DNA of 64,000 nucleotides. It comes from Pseudomonas sp. DTU_2021_1001937_2_SI_NGA_ILE_001. GTDB lineage: Bacteria > Pseudomonadota > Gammaproteobacteria > Pseudomonadales > Pseudomonadaceae. The DNA lies in contig NZ_CP135971.1 in the NCBI RefSeq assembly GCF_032463525.1, positions 1,984,001-2,048,000 on the forward strand, in the 5' to 3' direction. How positions within the stretch are numbered: the stretch's first letter is position 1; every line of letters starts with the position of its first letter. Position numbers and translations under genes: made by a program. Shown here one piece after another: positions 1 to 9,399 of the stretch. Under the pieces are notes generated by a model that was not told the origin of the DNA, searched no databases, and was given only the letters and a program-made list of their open reading frames with translations.

Positions 1-80
1 AACGCACTGTCGAGGGCAGCACGGAAGAAGCGAGGGTTGAATGCGGGGATGACGATACTGACGAGGGGGACTGAATTCAC
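1..80 (-). CDS. Glycosyltransferase family 2, N-terminal fragment (runs off the left edge)
   Basis: Only the first 26 codons are inside the window. From a GTG at position 80 the frame reads MNSVPLVSIVIPAF and then NPRFFRAALDSA. That is the nucleotide-binding first strand and helix of a GT-A family 2 glycosyltransferase. It closely resembles the start of the large glycosyltransferase at 22146 (LVSIVIPAYKADFFEEALISAL), so the two are probably paralogues. The gene lies 91 bases downstream of flgL on the same strand, a position where pseudomonads often carry flagellin glycosyltransferases. The GTG start is tentative because no strong ribosome binding site precedes it. The rest of the protein cannot be seen. 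Confidence 0.65.
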   Translation of the reverse strand, partial: MNSVPLVSIVIPAFNPRFFRAALDSA

Positions 81-104
81 GATGAGGACCCACAGGCGGC
101 GTGA

Positions 105-125
105 AGGGCTCGCACCGTGAGCCCT
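105..125. repeat. Inverted repeat between flgL and the glycosyltransferase
   Basis: AGGGCTC (105-111) and GAGCCCT (119-125) form a 7-bp stem with a 7-base loop. No T-run follows on either strand, so an intrinsic terminator is not well supported. It could be a processing or attenuation hairpin. Confidence 0.4.
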
Positions 126-171
126 CCGTTGCCACTGAAAAAAGACGGCTGGCTATGCTCGGAAACAGGCT

Positions 172-1761
172 TTACAGCATGCTGAACAGGCTGAGTTTGG
201 AAGTTTGCAGGAACACCTGTTGAGACGCATCGAGCATGGTTTTCTGGAGCGTCAGGCGCGAAGCGGATTCGAACGGATCGGCCTGGGTGTACGAGTCGGA
301 CTCCAGCTTGTTGTTGCCCTTGAGCAGATCGTTTGTCGTGCCCTGTGCCGAGGCGGCCACCATCCGCGCACCGATACCGGAAATCGCCGTAGCGACCTGC
401 TCGGTAGCACTGGTGAGGTTGCCCAAGGCCGAATTGACGGCATTGGTGAGCTTCTGCGTGGCGACCAGGTTGCCATCTGCCGGCGTGGTCAGGACCGCGA
501 TGAAATCGCTCAAGGTATTGAGCACGTTCTGGGTCTGATGGGTATTGGCCTCCACCACGAAGGTATCGCCATCCTGCGGTGTGCCCGCAACAGTGAAGTT
601 GATACCGGCGGCGTTGATCGACGGGCCAAAGCCCGTGCCGGTGGCAATCGGCGGCTTGCCGTTGGTGACCGGTGACGCATACAGCTCATAGCCCGTGGTG
701 GTGAACTTGAGGGTTGCACCACCGGACGGGAAAGTATTGTTGAACGCCGCTCTGTCCGCCACCGTGGTCCCGACCTCGGACTGGGTGATGGTGGCTGTGG
801 AAGCATTGCCCGGGCTGCGCGATACCGCGATGTCCGGCGGGGTAGCGTCCAGGGTGTAGGTGCGCCCCAGCAGCGCCGCCTCGGCGGTGCTGGCACTGGC
901 CGCTTCAGCCTGGGACAGGTTGACGTTCAGGTTCAGGTCGACCCCGCGGAAGGTGATGGTCTGGGTGGTAGACGTGTTGAACTTGAAGTCGCCTGCCGTA
1001 CTCGCGTCGGTGGTGACGTCGGTACCGTTACGGTCGGTGATCAGCAGCTTAGGGCCACTGACGAAGGAGACCGTGTAGGGCTCGCCGCCCAGGAAGCCCG
1101 AGTTGTACGCAGAGGTAGACGACACCGTCCCTCCTGCCAAACCGACCTTGCCATCATCGGTCGCCGGCGAGGTCAGCGTAGTGCTGGCGCGGGTAGTGTT
1201 GACCGCCTGTTCGAAGGCCTCGTAGCCCGTGGTGTTGGCGGCGAGGACCAGGCCATCGCCTACCGCCAGGCCGACACCCGTCTGGTTGCCATGATAGGTG
1301 TAGGAGCCATCGGCGTTTGTCGAGTAAGGCGGCTGCGAACCGTCGGAACCGGAGAACAGGTACAGGCCGTTGGCGTCCTGGGTATTCATCAGGCCGAGGA
1401 CCTGCTTCTGCAACTCCTTGAGCTCGGCGGCAGTGGACTGCCGATCGGCGTCGGTGTAGGAACCATTGCCCGCCTGGATCACCAGTTCACGGACCCGTTG
1501 CAGGGCGTCACGAATGCTCTCCAACGCAGTCTCGGCATTGGCGCCGTTGTTGTTGATCGCCGTGATGTTGGACGAATACTGGTCGAGCATCGCGTTCTGC
1601 TGCGCCAGCTGCAGCACACGCGCGGCACCGATCGGGTCGTCGCTGGCGGTATTGAGCTTGACCTGGCTGCTGACCTCTTCACCGGTCTTGATGAACTTGG
1701 CGTAGTTACGCTGATAGTTGGCCGCCGAGGCTTCGTAAATCTGGCCAGTGGAAATGCGCAT
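172..1761 (-). CDS. flgL: Flagellar hook-associated protein 3 (FlgL)
   Basis: FlgL (HAP3) joins the hook-filament junction to the flagellin filament and is exported through the flagellar type III apparatus. The 529-residue protein starts MRISTGQIYEASAANYQRNY, the conserved flagellin-like N-terminal helix. It ends in a flagellin-like C-terminal coiled-coil region (LTLQKTMLDASQQVFLQTSK). The middle, about residues 140-420, is a variable Ser/Thr/Gly-rich surface domain. It is the last flagellar gene of the flgFGHIJKL run, 13 bases after flgK. The length is larger than enterobacterial FlgL because of the middle domain. Confidence 0.95.
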   Translation of the reverse strand: MRISTGQIYEASAANYQRNYAKFIKTGEEVSSQVKLNTASDDPIGAARVLQLAQQNAMLDQYSSNITAINNNGANAETALESIRDALQRVRELVIQAGNGSYTDADRQSTAAELKELQKQVLGLMNTQDANGLYLFSGSDGSQPPYSTNADGSYTYHGNQTGVGLAVGDGLVLAANTTGYEAFEQAVNTTRASTTLTSPATDDGKVGLAGGTVSSTSAYNSGFLGGEPYTVSFVSGPKLLITDRNGTDVTTDASTAGDFKFNTSTTQTITFRGVDLNLNVNLSQAEAASASTAEAALLGRTYTLDATPPDIAVSRSPGNASTATITQSEVGTTVADRAAFNNTFPSGGATLKFTTTGYELYASPVTNGKPPIATGTGFGPSINAAGINFTVAGTPQDGDTFVVEANTHQTQNVLNTLSDFIAVLTTPADGNLVATQKLTNAVNSALGNLTSATEQVATAISGIGARMVAASAQGTTNDLLKGNNKLESDSYTQADPFESASRLTLQKTMLDASQQVFLQTSKLSLFSML

Positions 1762-1774
1762 GGTCTACGACTCC

Positions 1775-3844
1775 TTAAAGACTGTTGATCAGCGTGCTGA
1801 AGATGGTCTGCGCCGCCTTGATGATCTGCGAAGAGGCGGTGTAGTACTGCTGGTACTTGACCAGGTTGGCCGCTTCCTCATCCAGCGACACGCCCGACAC
1901 GCCATCACGAGCCGTTTTGGCCTGAGCCAGAACGGCGTCCGTAGCGGTTACATCACTCTTCCCCTGGCCAGCCTGGGTACCGACCGTAGAGACAAGCTGG
2001 CCATAGGCGCTGGAAATGCTGGTGCCCACGCTGCCACCAGACACACCGACAGTGCGTGCGGTCTGCAAGCCAGCCAGCGCGGTGGCGTTGCGGTTATCCG
2101 AAGACCCCGCACCGGTCAGGCTGATGCTGAAGGTATCGTTGGCATTCGGCGTGCCGGAAACGGTCATCTCGACGGTGAACGACTGCTGGGTCGAGCTGCT
2201 GTCGGTGTAACCGATGTTGAGCTTCAGGGTGTTGCTCTGACCCTGGATGATACTGCCGGTAATCGGGTTGCCACTCTGATCGTTGACCGGCGCACCCTGG
2301 GCGTCGACCAGCGAGTAACTCTGGATGCCGCCACTCGCAGTGCCCATGACCAGACGCATCGGCGTGGCGCCCTTGAGGCCGTTCTGCAGGTCGAGCAGCT
2401 TGGTCGAATCGTAGATGTCCGGCTTGGTGGTCAGCACCGGTTGGGTGAAGCCGCCGGTGCCACTGTTGCTCACACCCGCCGCCGCAGTCAGCGGTGCAGC
2501 CGCGGCGAAGTCCTGGGGATCCTTCATGATCACCGAGATACCCGAGGCACCATTGACGGTCGGGGTAACCTTGAACACGTCGCCTGCTGCGACCGTGCCG
2601 ACGCTTAACGAGGTGATCGAGAAGCCTTCGATACCGCCGGCTGGCGTTGCCGCTGCGGGTGGCGAGGTGGTCTCGAGGGTGCCGCTGCCGACACTTTCGC
2701 CATTCGGCAGGCGGCGCACGGTGTAGGCCGAGGCACTGGTGAAAGTGACTTCGTAATCGTTGCCGGTCAGCTTGCTGCTGTCGGTGATGGCAACGTTCAG
2801 GTTACCGGTACCGGTGTTGCCTACCTTGCCAACGCTGCGCTGCGACATGGCGTCGGCGGAGTTGATATCGCTGAACAGCGCCGTACCGAACTTGCCCTTG
2901 AGGTCGATACCTTGGGCCAGCTGGGTATTGACCTGGTCGGCCAGCACCATGCTGACACGGCCCAGTTCGTTGAAGGCCGGTGTCAGAACGTCGGAGCGAT
3001 AGCGCAGCAGACCACCGATGGTGCCGCCGGTCACGACCGAAGTGACATCGGTCGGCGTGCCGCCGTAATAGACCTGCAGGTTGTACTGAGTTGGATCGGT
3101 CGAGCTGGGTGCGGCATCCATCCGGTACGACGTGCCCGCGACCACCAGCGATTGGCCGGTGCCGGTGTAAACGTCGAACCCGGTATTGTTTTCCACGACC
3201 TTGACACCAATCAGCTCGTTGAGCTTGCGCACTGCTTCGTTGCGCGAGTCCATGAGGCTGTTGGCCGACGTGTTGCCCGCCGACGCCTGGGTAATCTGCT
3301 TGTTGAGGCTGGCAATGGTGCTGGTCAGCGTATTGACGTTATCGGCCACGCTTTTGAGCTGGGTGTTGATATTGTCGTTCTGCGAGCTGAGCTGGGCCGC
3401 GATGGAATTGAAACGCGAGCTCAGCGCGGAGGCCTGGGTCAGCAGCGCCGAACGCTCAGCCGACGTGGTGGCACTGGCCGAAACCGACTGCATCTTGGTA
3501 AAGAAACTGGCCAGCTGCGCAGCGATCCCCGTGGTGCTGTCCGACAGCATGGTGTCGATCTTGTTGGCCTGAGTGGAGAACGCCGTGGCCTCGGCACTCA
3601 GTGCCGTGCTGTTCTGCAACTGGGTTTCCAGGTAGCCGTTGTAGATGCGTCGCACGTCGGACACGGTGGTGCCGCTGCCGATGTAACCGATGCCCACACC
3701 GATGCTGATCGGCGTCGAGGCAGTGGTCTGAACCTGCTGGCGCGAATAGCCGGCGGTGTCCACGTTGGCGGTGTTGTTGCCAATGGTGGCGATCGCAGCA
3801 CTACTGGCATTCAGCCCTGAGAGTCCAATATTGATCAGCGACAT
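1775..3844 (-). CDS. flgK: Flagellar hook-associated protein 1 (FlgK)
   Basis: FlgK (HAP1) forms the first hook-filament junction zone. The 689-residue protein opens MSLINIGLSGLNASSAAIAT and continues with the NNTANVDTAGYSRQ motif, the flagellar rod/hook-family N-terminal signature. It ends in a coiled coil with EEAANLVKYQQYYTASSQII, typical of FlgK. The large middle part is variable. Spacing to flgJ (11 bases) and flgL (13 bases) indicates one transcript. Confidence 0.95.
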   Translation of the reverse strand: MSLINIGLSGLNASSAAIATIGNNTANVDTAGYSRQQVQTTASTPISIGVGIGYIGSGTTVSDVRRIYNGYLETQLQNSTALSAEATAFSTQANKIDTMLSDSTTGIAAQLASFFTKMQSVSASATTSAERSALLTQASALSSRFNSIAAQLSSQNDNINTQLKSVADNVNTLTSTIASLNKQITQASAGNTSANSLMDSRNEAVRKLNELIGVKVVENNTGFDVYTGTGQSLVVAGTSYRMDAAPSSTDPTQYNLQVYYGGTPTDVTSVVTGGTIGGLLRYRSDVLTPAFNELGRVSMVLADQVNTQLAQGIDLKGKFGTALFSDINSADAMSQRSVGKVGNTGTGNLNVAITDSSKLTGNDYEVTFTSASAYTVRRLPNGESVGSGTLETTSPPAAATPAGGIEGFSITSLSVGTVAAGDVFKVTPTVNGASGISVIMKDPQDFAAAAPLTAAAGVSNSGTGGFTQPVLTTKPDIYDSTKLLDLQNGLKGATPMRLVMGTASGGIQSYSLVDAQGAPVNDQSGNPITGSIIQGQSNTLKLNIGYTDSSSTQQSFTVEMTVSGTPNANDTFSISLTGAGSSDNRNATALAGLQTARTVGVSGGSVGTSISSAYGQLVSTVGTQAGQGKSDVTATDAVLAQAKTARDGVSGVSLDEEAANLVKYQQYYTASSQIIKAAQTIFSTLINSL

Positions 3845-3855
3845 GATTCAAGCCT

Positions 3856-5118
3856 TCATAAAGTCGTGGAAGAGTCCGATACGGCGGCGTAGTTCTGGTA
3901 ACTCTTCATCTGCTTAGCGATCTGGGAAATCTTGCTGGCGTAATCCGGGTCGGTGGCGTAGCCAGCTTTCTGCAATTCTTTTACAAACTGTTCCGGGTTA
4001 TCGGCCGAATTGACCACTTCTTTATAGCGGCTGTTGTTCTGCAACAGGCTCACCAGGTCGTGGAAGCTGTCGGCGTAGGAGTCGTAGGCACGGAAGTCGG
4101 CGGTCTCCTTGACCATCTTGCCCTCGCGGAACTCACTGGTGACGGCACGCGCTTCGGCGCCCTTCCAACTGCCCATGGCCTTGATGCCGAACAGGTTGTG
4201 GCTGCTGCTGCCGTCGTTCTGACGCATGATCGACTTGCCCCAACCGGTTTCGAGGGCCGCCTGGGCAACCAGCATGATCGGATCGACGCCAATACGTGCG
4301 GCGGCGTCCTTGGCCAACGGCAGCATGGTCGCGACGAACTGGTCGGCATTGCCAAATGCACGTTTGGCGGGGGCCAGCGGCGGCTGAGCGATGCTGCGGC
4401 TGACCTCCTCGGGGCTCGCGAAGTCCGGATTACGCGTCCAGTCACCGTTGGCTCGGGCAATCAGCTCGCGCCCGGACACGCCACTCGGAGCTCCAGGCAC
4501 GTCGATACGTTTGTGGCCCTGCCCTTCGGCTGCCGTGGTCGCCGACGGCACGATGCCAGCCAGCAGGCGGTCAGTGAGCTTGCTCGGCAGCGACAGGCGC
4601 CGGGAATTGAGCATGGCCATGTCATTGCGCGCCTGACCCGAGGCTTCGCCGGCAGCCACGGCCTGGGAGGCGGAACGCGAACGGTTGGCCCACAGAGGTT
4701 GCTGGTAGATACCCGTGGCCAGCGCCGGTTGAGCCGTCTTGTCCGCTGGCTGCGCGGCAGCGTCGGTGGCCGGCGTGTGCTTGACGCCCTTATCCTTGGA
4801 CAACTGACGCATCAGCACGTCCTGCAGGCCGATACCGTTGCCGCGGGTCGAAAGGGTCACCGCCAGTTGCTGGTCATACATATCCTGATACTGGCGGGTG
4901 GCCGCCGTATTCATCGGGTTGTCCTTGGCCAGCACTTCGTTGGCCGAACGCATGGCCTTGAGCATCTGACTGACGAACAGCGACTCGAACTCGCGGGCCA
5001 CCTTGCGCAGGTTTTCCGGGTTGTCCTTGTCGCCACCCTTCAGCGAGGCCAGGCGATTGACGTCGGTGTAGGCACCCGAATCGACAGTGGACGAGACCGG
5101 GCTCTTGGGCATATCCAT
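3856..5118 (-). CDS. flgJ: Flagellar rod assembly protein / peptidoglycan hydrolase FlgJ
   Basis: FlgJ has two roles: its N-terminal half is the rod cap and its C-terminal half is a muramidase that opens the peptidoglycan for the rod. In this 420-residue protein, residues about 30-110 carry the rod-binding domain (LRKVAREFESLFVSQMLKAM). About 265-410 is the glucosaminidase-fold hydrolase with ALETGWGKSIM and HNLFGIKA. A linker of about 150 residues, rich in Ala and Gln, separates them and is longer than in E. coli FlgJ (313 aa). It lies 10 bases after flgI. Confidence 0.95.
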   Translation of the reverse strand: MDMPKSPVSSTVDSGAYTDVNRLASLKGGDKDNPENLRKVAREFESLFVSQMLKAMRSANEVLAKDNPMNTAATRQYQDMYDQQLAVTLSTRGNGIGLQDVLMRQLSKDKGVKHTPATDAAAQPADKTAQPALATGIYQQPLWANRSRSASQAVAAGEASGQARNDMAMLNSRRLSLPSKLTDRLLAGIVPSATTAAEGQGHKRIDVPGAPSGVSGRELIARANGDWTRNPDFASPEEVSRSIAQPPLAPAKRAFGNADQFVATMLPLAKDAAARIGVDPIMLVAQAALETGWGKSIMRQNDGSSSHNLFGIKAMGSWKGAEARAVTSEFREGKMVKETADFRAYDSYADSFHDLVSLLQNNSRYKEVVNSADNPEQFVKELQKAGYATDPDYASKISQIAKQMKSYQNYAAVSDSSTTL

Positions 5119-5128
5119 CCAGGCGTCC

Positions 5129-6238
5129 TCAGATCACGATCAGGTCGGCCTGCAACGCGCCGGCCTGCTTCAGGGCTTCGAGAATGGCCATCAGGTCGCC
5201 GGGCGCGGCGCCCACCTGGTTCACCGCGCGGACGATCTCATCCAGGGTGGTACCGGGGCCGAACTTGAACATCGGCTTCATTTCCTGTTGCGCATTGACC
5301 TTGGAGCGCGGCACCACGACTGTCTGACCACCGGAGAGCGCGCCAGGCTGGCTGACGATCGGGTCCTCGGTGATGGTCACGGTCAGGCTGCCGTGGGTGA
5401 CGGCAGCCGGCGATACCTTGACGTTCTGGCCGATGACGATGGTGCCGGTACGCGAGTTGATCACCACCTTGGCCGAAGCCTGGCCCGGATCGATCTCGAT
5501 GTTTTCCAGGATCGACAGATAATCGACGCGCTGAGCCGGATCCAGCGGTGCAGTGACGCGTACCGAGCCACCATCCAGCGCCTGGGCTACGCCCGGGCCG
5601 AGCATGTCGTTGATCTTGTCGACGATGCGCTTGGCGGTGGTGAAGTCGGAGCGGTTGAGGTTCAGGGTCAGCGAGTTGCCCTGGTTGAAGCCGCTGGGTA
5701 CCGCACGCTCCACCGTGGCACCGCCGGGAATACGACCGGCAGACGGAACGTTGACGGTGATCCGCGAACCATCCGCGCCGCCGGCGTCGAAACCGCCGAC
5801 CACCAGGTTGCCCTGCGCCACGGCGTAGACGTTGCCGTCGATACCTTTGAGCGGGGTCATGAGCAGGCTGCCACCACGCAGGCTCTTGGAGTTACCAATG
5901 GACGAAACGGTGATGTCCACGACCTGGCCGGGCTTGGCGAACGGCGGCAGGTCGGCGTACACGGCCACCGCCGCGACGTTCTTGAGCTGCACGGTGCCGG
6001 AGCCTGCGGGCACCTTGATGCCAAACTGCGCCAGCATGTTGTTGAAGGTCTGCAGCGTGAACGGCGTCTGGGTGGTCTGGTCGCCGGTGCCATTGAGGCC
6101 CACGACCAGGCCGTAGCCGATCAGCTGGTTGGTCCGCACGCCGGAGATGCTGGCGATGTCTTTCAGACGCTCGGCCTGGACCGCGAAGGGCGCGGCGCAC
6201 AACAGGACGGCGGCGATCAGTTTCTTCAAGGCGATCAT
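5129..6238 (-). CDS. flgI: Flagellar P-ring protein precursor (FlgI)
   Basis: FlgI polymerises in the periplasm into the P-ring around the rod. The chosen start, [20 protein letters not shown], gives a clear Sec signal peptide cleaved after AVQA (about residue 22), followed by [20 protein letters not shown], the conserved mature N terminus. The reading frame is open upstream to 6400, but that part is low-complexity and overlaps flgH, so it was not used. The 369-residue length fits the family. It is 13 bases from flgH in the flgFGHIJKL operon. Confidence 0.95.
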   Translation of the reverse strand: MIALKKLIAAVLLCAAPFAVQAERLKDIASISGVRTNQLIGYGLVVGLNGTGDQTTQTPFTLQTFNNMLAQFGIKVPAGSGTVQLKNVAAVAVYADLPPFAKPGQVVDITVSSIGNSKSLRGGSLLMTPLKGIDGNVYAVAQGNLVVGGFDAGGADGSRITVNVPSAGRIPGGATVERAVPSGFNQGNSLTLNLNRSDFTTAKRIVDKINDMLGPGVAQALDGGSVRVTAPLDPAQRVDYLSILENIEIDPGQASAKVVINSRTGTIVIGQNVKVSPAAVTHGSLTVTITEDPIVSQPGALSGGQTVVVPRSKVNAQQEMKPMFKFGPGTTLDEIVRAVNQVGAAPGDLMAILEALKQAGALQADLIVI

Positions 6239-6251
6239 GGCTATCCCGCGA

Positions 6252-6965
6252 TCAGAAAGGGAACAACGGACTGAGGAAGAAGCGGTCGAACCAGCCTGGC
6301 TGGCTGGAGTCGGCGAAGGCTCCGGTACCCGAGTAGGTAATCCGCGCATCGGCCACACGGGTCGACGACACGGTGTTGTCCGTGGCGATATCGTCGGCAC
6401 GGATCAGCCCGGCGATACGCACCAGCTCATTGCCGGTATTGAGTGTCATCCATTTCTCGCCACGTACCGACAGGATGCCGTTGGGCAGCACGTCGGCCAC
6501 GGTCACGGTCACCGAACCGGTCAGGCTGTTGCTCTGCGCCGCCTTGCCATCACCCTTGGTGGTGCGGGCACCGGTGTAGCCGGCGTTGAGACTCAGGTCA
6601 TTGCTGCCGATCGGGTTGTTGGTGGTCAGCCCCGAGCCGAACAGCGAAGTCAGGCCGATGCTGTTGGTGCTGTTCTTGCTGAGATCGGAACTGGCCGCCT
6701 TGCTGGCGGCCATGCGCTCGGACAGGGTGATGGTGATGATGTCACCGACCCGGAACGCCTTGCGGTCGCCGTAGAGGTTCTGCTCGAAACCGGCCTGGTA
6801 GATGGCGCCATTGTTGGCGGCCGCCGACATCGGCGTGCGCGGCAACACCGGAGCGTAGTAAGGGTCATCGGGCTTGGCGGTCGGCGCCACGCAGCCGCTC
6901 ATCAGCAAAGCAGCGCACAGTGGAGCGACCAGCACGGGAAAACGCAGGACAGAAAAGCGCTTCAT
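6252..6965 (-). CDS. flgH: Flagellar L-ring lipoprotein (FlgH)
   Basis: FlgH forms the outer-membrane L-ring. The 237-residue precursor has a lipoprotein signal peptide with a lipobox LMSGC (lipidated Cys at residue 25). The conserved region [21 protein letters not shown] follows, then repeated Ser/Thr-rich segments and a C terminus with [19 protein letters not shown]. It lies between flgG and flgI and is co-oriented with them. Confidence 0.95.
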   Translation of the reverse strand: MKRFSVLRFPVLVAPLCAALLMSGCVAPTAKPDDPYYAPVLPRTPMSAAANNGAIYQAGFEQNLYGDRKAFRVGDIITITLSERMAASKAASSDLSKNSTNSIGLTSLFGSGLTTNNPIGSNDLSLNAGYTGARTTKGDGKAAQSNSLTGSVTVTVADVLPNGILSVRGEKWMTLNTGNELVRIAGLIRADDIATDNTVSSTRVADARITYSGTGAFADSSQPGWFDRFFLSPLFPF

Positions 6966-7036
6966 GACTCTTGAAACCTCGCGGTGTAGCAGGCGCCGTG
7001 TCGGCGCCTTGACGGATTGAGCAGGTGCATCAGTTC

Positions 7037-7825
7037 TTACAGGTTTTGTACCAGGTTCTGCATCATCTGATCGGCGGTCGAGATCACCTTGGAGTTCATC
7101 TCGTAAGCGCGCTGGGTGGTGATCATGTTCACCAGTTCCTCGACCGTGCTGACGTTGGAGTTTTCCAGGGTGTTCTGCAGCACCGGCCCCAAGCCATTGA
7201 GGCCTGGCTGGCCGACGTTCGGCGCACCGCTGGAGGCGGTCTCGACGAACAGGTTGCCGCCCATGGCCTGCAGGCCGGCCGGGTTGATGAAGTCGGCGGT
7301 CTGGATGTTGCCGATCACCTGCGGCGTTGCGGTGGCACCGGCCAGGGTCACCGATACGGTACCGTCCTGGGCCACGGTGAAGGTCTGCGCGTTCTGCGGC
7401 ACGACGATGGCCGGCTCCAGGGCGAAGCCGTTGGAGGTGACGATCTGACCGTTGGAATTGAGGTGAAAGGTGCCATCACGGGTGTAGGCCAGGGTGCCGT
7501 CAGGCTGCATGATCTGGAAGAAGCCGCGACCGTTGACCGCCATGTCCAGCGGGTTTTCGGTGGTCTGCAGGCTGCCGGCGACGAAGCTCTTCTGGGTGCC
7601 GACGATGCGCACACCGGTACCGACCTGCAGGCCCGAAGGCAGCTCGCTGTCCTGGGTGGACTGTGCGCCAGGCTGACGCTTGATCTGGTACAGCAGGTCC
7701 TGGAATTCGGCACGATCACGCTTGAAGCCGGTGGTCGAGACGTTGGCCAGGTTGTTGGAAATGGTCGTCAGGTTGGTGTCTTGGGCAGACAGGCCAGTCT
7801 TGGCGACGTAGAGAGCTGGAAGCAT
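7037..7825 (-). CDS. flgG: Flagellar distal rod protein FlgG
   Basis: FlgG builds the distal rod that crosses the periplasm. The 262-residue protein starts [20 protein letters not shown] and has the [15 protein letters not shown] motif of rod/hook proteins. It ends with the conserved [20 protein letters not shown] helix. The length matches the family (about 260 aa). It is 46 bases after flgF. Confidence 0.96.
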   Translation of the reverse strand: MLPALYVAKTGLSAQDTNLTTISNNLANVSTTGFKRDRAEFQDLLYQIKRQPGAQSTQDSELPSGLQVGTGVRIVGTQKSFVAGSLQTTENPLDMAVNGRGFFQIMQPDGTLAYTRDGTFHLNSNGQIVTSNGFALEPAIVVPQNAQTFTVAQDGTVSVTLAGATATPQVIGNIQTADFINPAGLQAMGGNLFVETASSGAPNVGQPGLNGLGPVLQNTLENSNVSTVEELVNMITTQRAYEMNSKVISTADQMMQNLVQNL

Positions 7826-7871
7826 GGAGTTTCTCCTCGGGCGCCGAATTACCGGCGCGAGCTGTCAATGG

Positions 7872-8612
7872 TTAGCCAATCTGCAAGACGCGAGCCATGG
7901 CCTGGTCGTCTTCTTCGGCGGTCTTCATCATTTTCACGTGCAGTTCGAACTGTCGGGACAGCGCCAGGATCGAGGTCATTTCTTCGACCGCATTGACGTT
8001 GCTGGCCTGCAGCACACCCGACTCGACGCGCACGTTGGCATCCACCTCGGCGGCCTGGCCGTTCTTGGTATGGATCAGGCCATCCGGACCTTTCTCCAGA
8101 TTGTTCAGTCCCGGATTGACCAGCTTGATACGGTCGATCTGCGCCATCACCTGCGGGCTTTCGCCGAGGGAGCGGACACTGATGGTGCCGTCGGAACCGA
8201 TCTCGATCTGTTGTTGCGGCGGCACGGCGATCGGACCGCCGTTGCCCATGACCGGCAAGCCGTTGGCAGCGCGCAGCATGCCCAAGGCATCGATGTTCAT
8301 GCCGGCACTGCGGGTATAGGCTTCGCCGCCATCGGGAGTCTGAACGGCGATCCAGCCATCACCCTTCACCGCAATATCCAGGTCGCGACCGGTCTCGATC
8401 AGCGGCCCGCCGGAAAGATCGGTGCCTGGCCGCTCGCTCATGGCATAGGCACGCGACGGCATGACCTCACCGAACACCGGCATGGAACGCGCCTGTTCGA
8501 AGTCACGTTGAAAACCGGTGGTGGATACGTTCGCCAGGTTGTTGGCACGTACCTTCTGCGCCAGGGCGTTTTCCGAGGCCCCGCTCATCGCGACGTAAAG
8601 CAACTTGTCCAC
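7872..8612 (-). CDS. flgF: Flagellar proximal rod protein FlgF (GTG start)
   Basis: FlgF is a proximal rod subunit. The start chosen is the GTG at 8612 (VDKLLYVAMSGASENALAQK), because a strong GGAGGA ribosome binding site lies just upstream (8621-8626) and this gives the standard N terminus. Residues about 25-33 carry [11 protein letters not shown], and the C-terminal helix is ALSRQFELHVKMM. The 246-residue length is normal. It is the first gene of flgFGHIJKL and has a sigma-54 promoter match 55 bases upstream. Confidence 0.94.
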   Translation of the reverse strand: MDKLLYVAMSGASENALAQKVRANNLANVSTTGFQRDFEQARSMPVFGEVMPSRAYAMSERPGTDLSGGPLIETGRDLDIAVKGDGWIAVQTPDGGEAYTRSAGMNIDALGMLRAANGLPVMGNGGPIAVPPQQQIEIGSDGTISVRSLGESPQVMAQIDRIKLVNPGLNNLEKGPDGLIHTKNGQAAEVDANVRVESGVLQASNVNAVEEMTSILALSRQFELHVKMMKTAEEDDQAMARVLQIG

Positions 8613-8666
8613 AGTCTGTCTCCTCCGACAGGCACTTGCCGCCTGTAGCTGTACTGAAACAGGCAA

Positions 8667-8682
8667 AGCAATTTTTGAACCA
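8667..8682 (-). promoter_or_regulatory. Sigma-54 (-24/-12) promoter for flgFGHIJKL
   Basis: Read on the minus strand the site is TGGTTCAAAAATTGCT. It has GG at -24, GC at -12 and exactly 10 bases between, and it keeps TTGCT of the consensus. It lies 55 bases before the flgF GTG. In P. aeruginosa this operon is RpoN/FleR dependent, which fits. Confidence 0.7.
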
Positions 8683-8894
8683 ACTTTCCAAGCCCGCTGA
8701 AAATACGCCAACCCCCAGCATTCACGGGCGCTTGCGAGAAAGTGGCAATATGCCTCCACTCACGCAGCGGCGAAGTCCTGCCGCCCCGCGACAGGAATCA
8801 GCCTACGGGCCGCCAAAAAAACTGCGCGACTCGGCTTTGCCATTGCCAGAACGGTGTTTTATCGTGTTGGCATCGCAACCTTGAGGGCATCGAC

Positions 8895-9086
8895 ATGCGA
8901 TTCCCCATACCCATCACCACCATGTTCAGCACTGCCCTGCTTTGCGCCGCCCTTGTCACCGAGGCTGCCCCTGCCCGCTATTACAAATGGCAAGGCGCCG
9001 ACCGCGTGGTGTGCGCTCAGACCAGCCCAGGCTGGGGCTGGAAACGCCTGAACGGCTCCTATGTGAAGTCCGACTGCTCGATCTGA
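8895..9086 (+). CDS. Small secreted protein of unknown function (63 aa)
   Basis: This gene is transcribed away from flgF. It starts MRFPIPITTMFSTALLCAAL and has a probable Sec signal peptide cleaved after TEAAPA (about residue 27). The mature peptide of about 36 residues contains YYKWQGADRVVCAQTSPGWGWKR and ends KSDCSI. It has two cysteines that could form a disulfide in the periplasm. The frame is open further upstream to 8742, but only this start gives a signal peptide. I do not recognise a characterised family. Small YxWQG...C proteins of this kind are conserved in pseudomonads as hypotheticals. Confidence 0.6.
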   Translation: MRFPIPITTMFSTALLCAALVTEAAPARYYKWQGADRVVCAQTSPGWGWKRLNGSYVKSDCSI

Positions 9087-9120
9087 GCCTCCTTGAAACC
9101 AATACTGATCGATTGGATCG

Positions 9121-9208
9121 TTGGAGCGAGCTTGCTCGCGATGGCTGCGTCACGTTTACAACAGATGCATGGGTTTTGCCGGCCTCTTCGCGAGCAAGCT
9201 CGCTCCAA
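9121..9208. repeat. REP-like inverted repeat pair 1
   Basis: TTGGAGCGAGCTTGCTCGCG (9121-9140) is repeated as an exact reverse complement at 9189-9208, with 48 bases between. Each arm can also fold on itself (GCGAGC/GCTCGC). This is the typical layout of a Pseudomonas REP doublet. Confidence 0.8.
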
Positions 9209-9242
9209 CAAAAGTCAGATCAGCCCCTAACTGACCAGCATT

Positions 9243-9315
9243 GGCTTTAGCCGCGAAAGCCCCAGGAAATTCAGCGCACCTGCTGTGAACATGCGGTCGC
9301 TTCGCGGCTAAAGCC
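9243..9315. repeat. REP-like inverted repeat pair 2
   Basis: GGCTTTAGCCGCGAA (9243-9257) is repeated as an exact reverse complement at 9301-9315. It is a second REP-type doublet of a different sequence class, right beside the first. Together the two pairs fill most of the 313-base gap between the small secreted gene and flgE. I see no coding sequence in the gap. Confidence 0.75.
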
Positions 9316-9349
9316 GCTCCTACCCGGTGAACCGAGCAGTATTGGTCCT

Positions 9350-9387
9350 TAAACAAAAAACCCCTGCAACAAGGCAGGGGTTTTTCG
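9350..9387 (-). terminator. Rho-independent terminator of flgBCDE
   Basis: On the minus strand, 13 bases after the flgE stop, CCCCTGC and GCAGGGG form a stem with a 6-base loop, followed by TTTTTTGTTT. A shorter T-run also lies on the other side (9379-9385), so it may work in both directions. Confidence 0.85.
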
Positions 9388-9399
9388 GTAGAGCCGCTA

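Noticed and set aside
6239..6400. Upstream extension of flgI
   Set aside because: The added 54 residues are low-complexity, overlap flgH and remove the clean signal peptide, so the start at 6238 was used.
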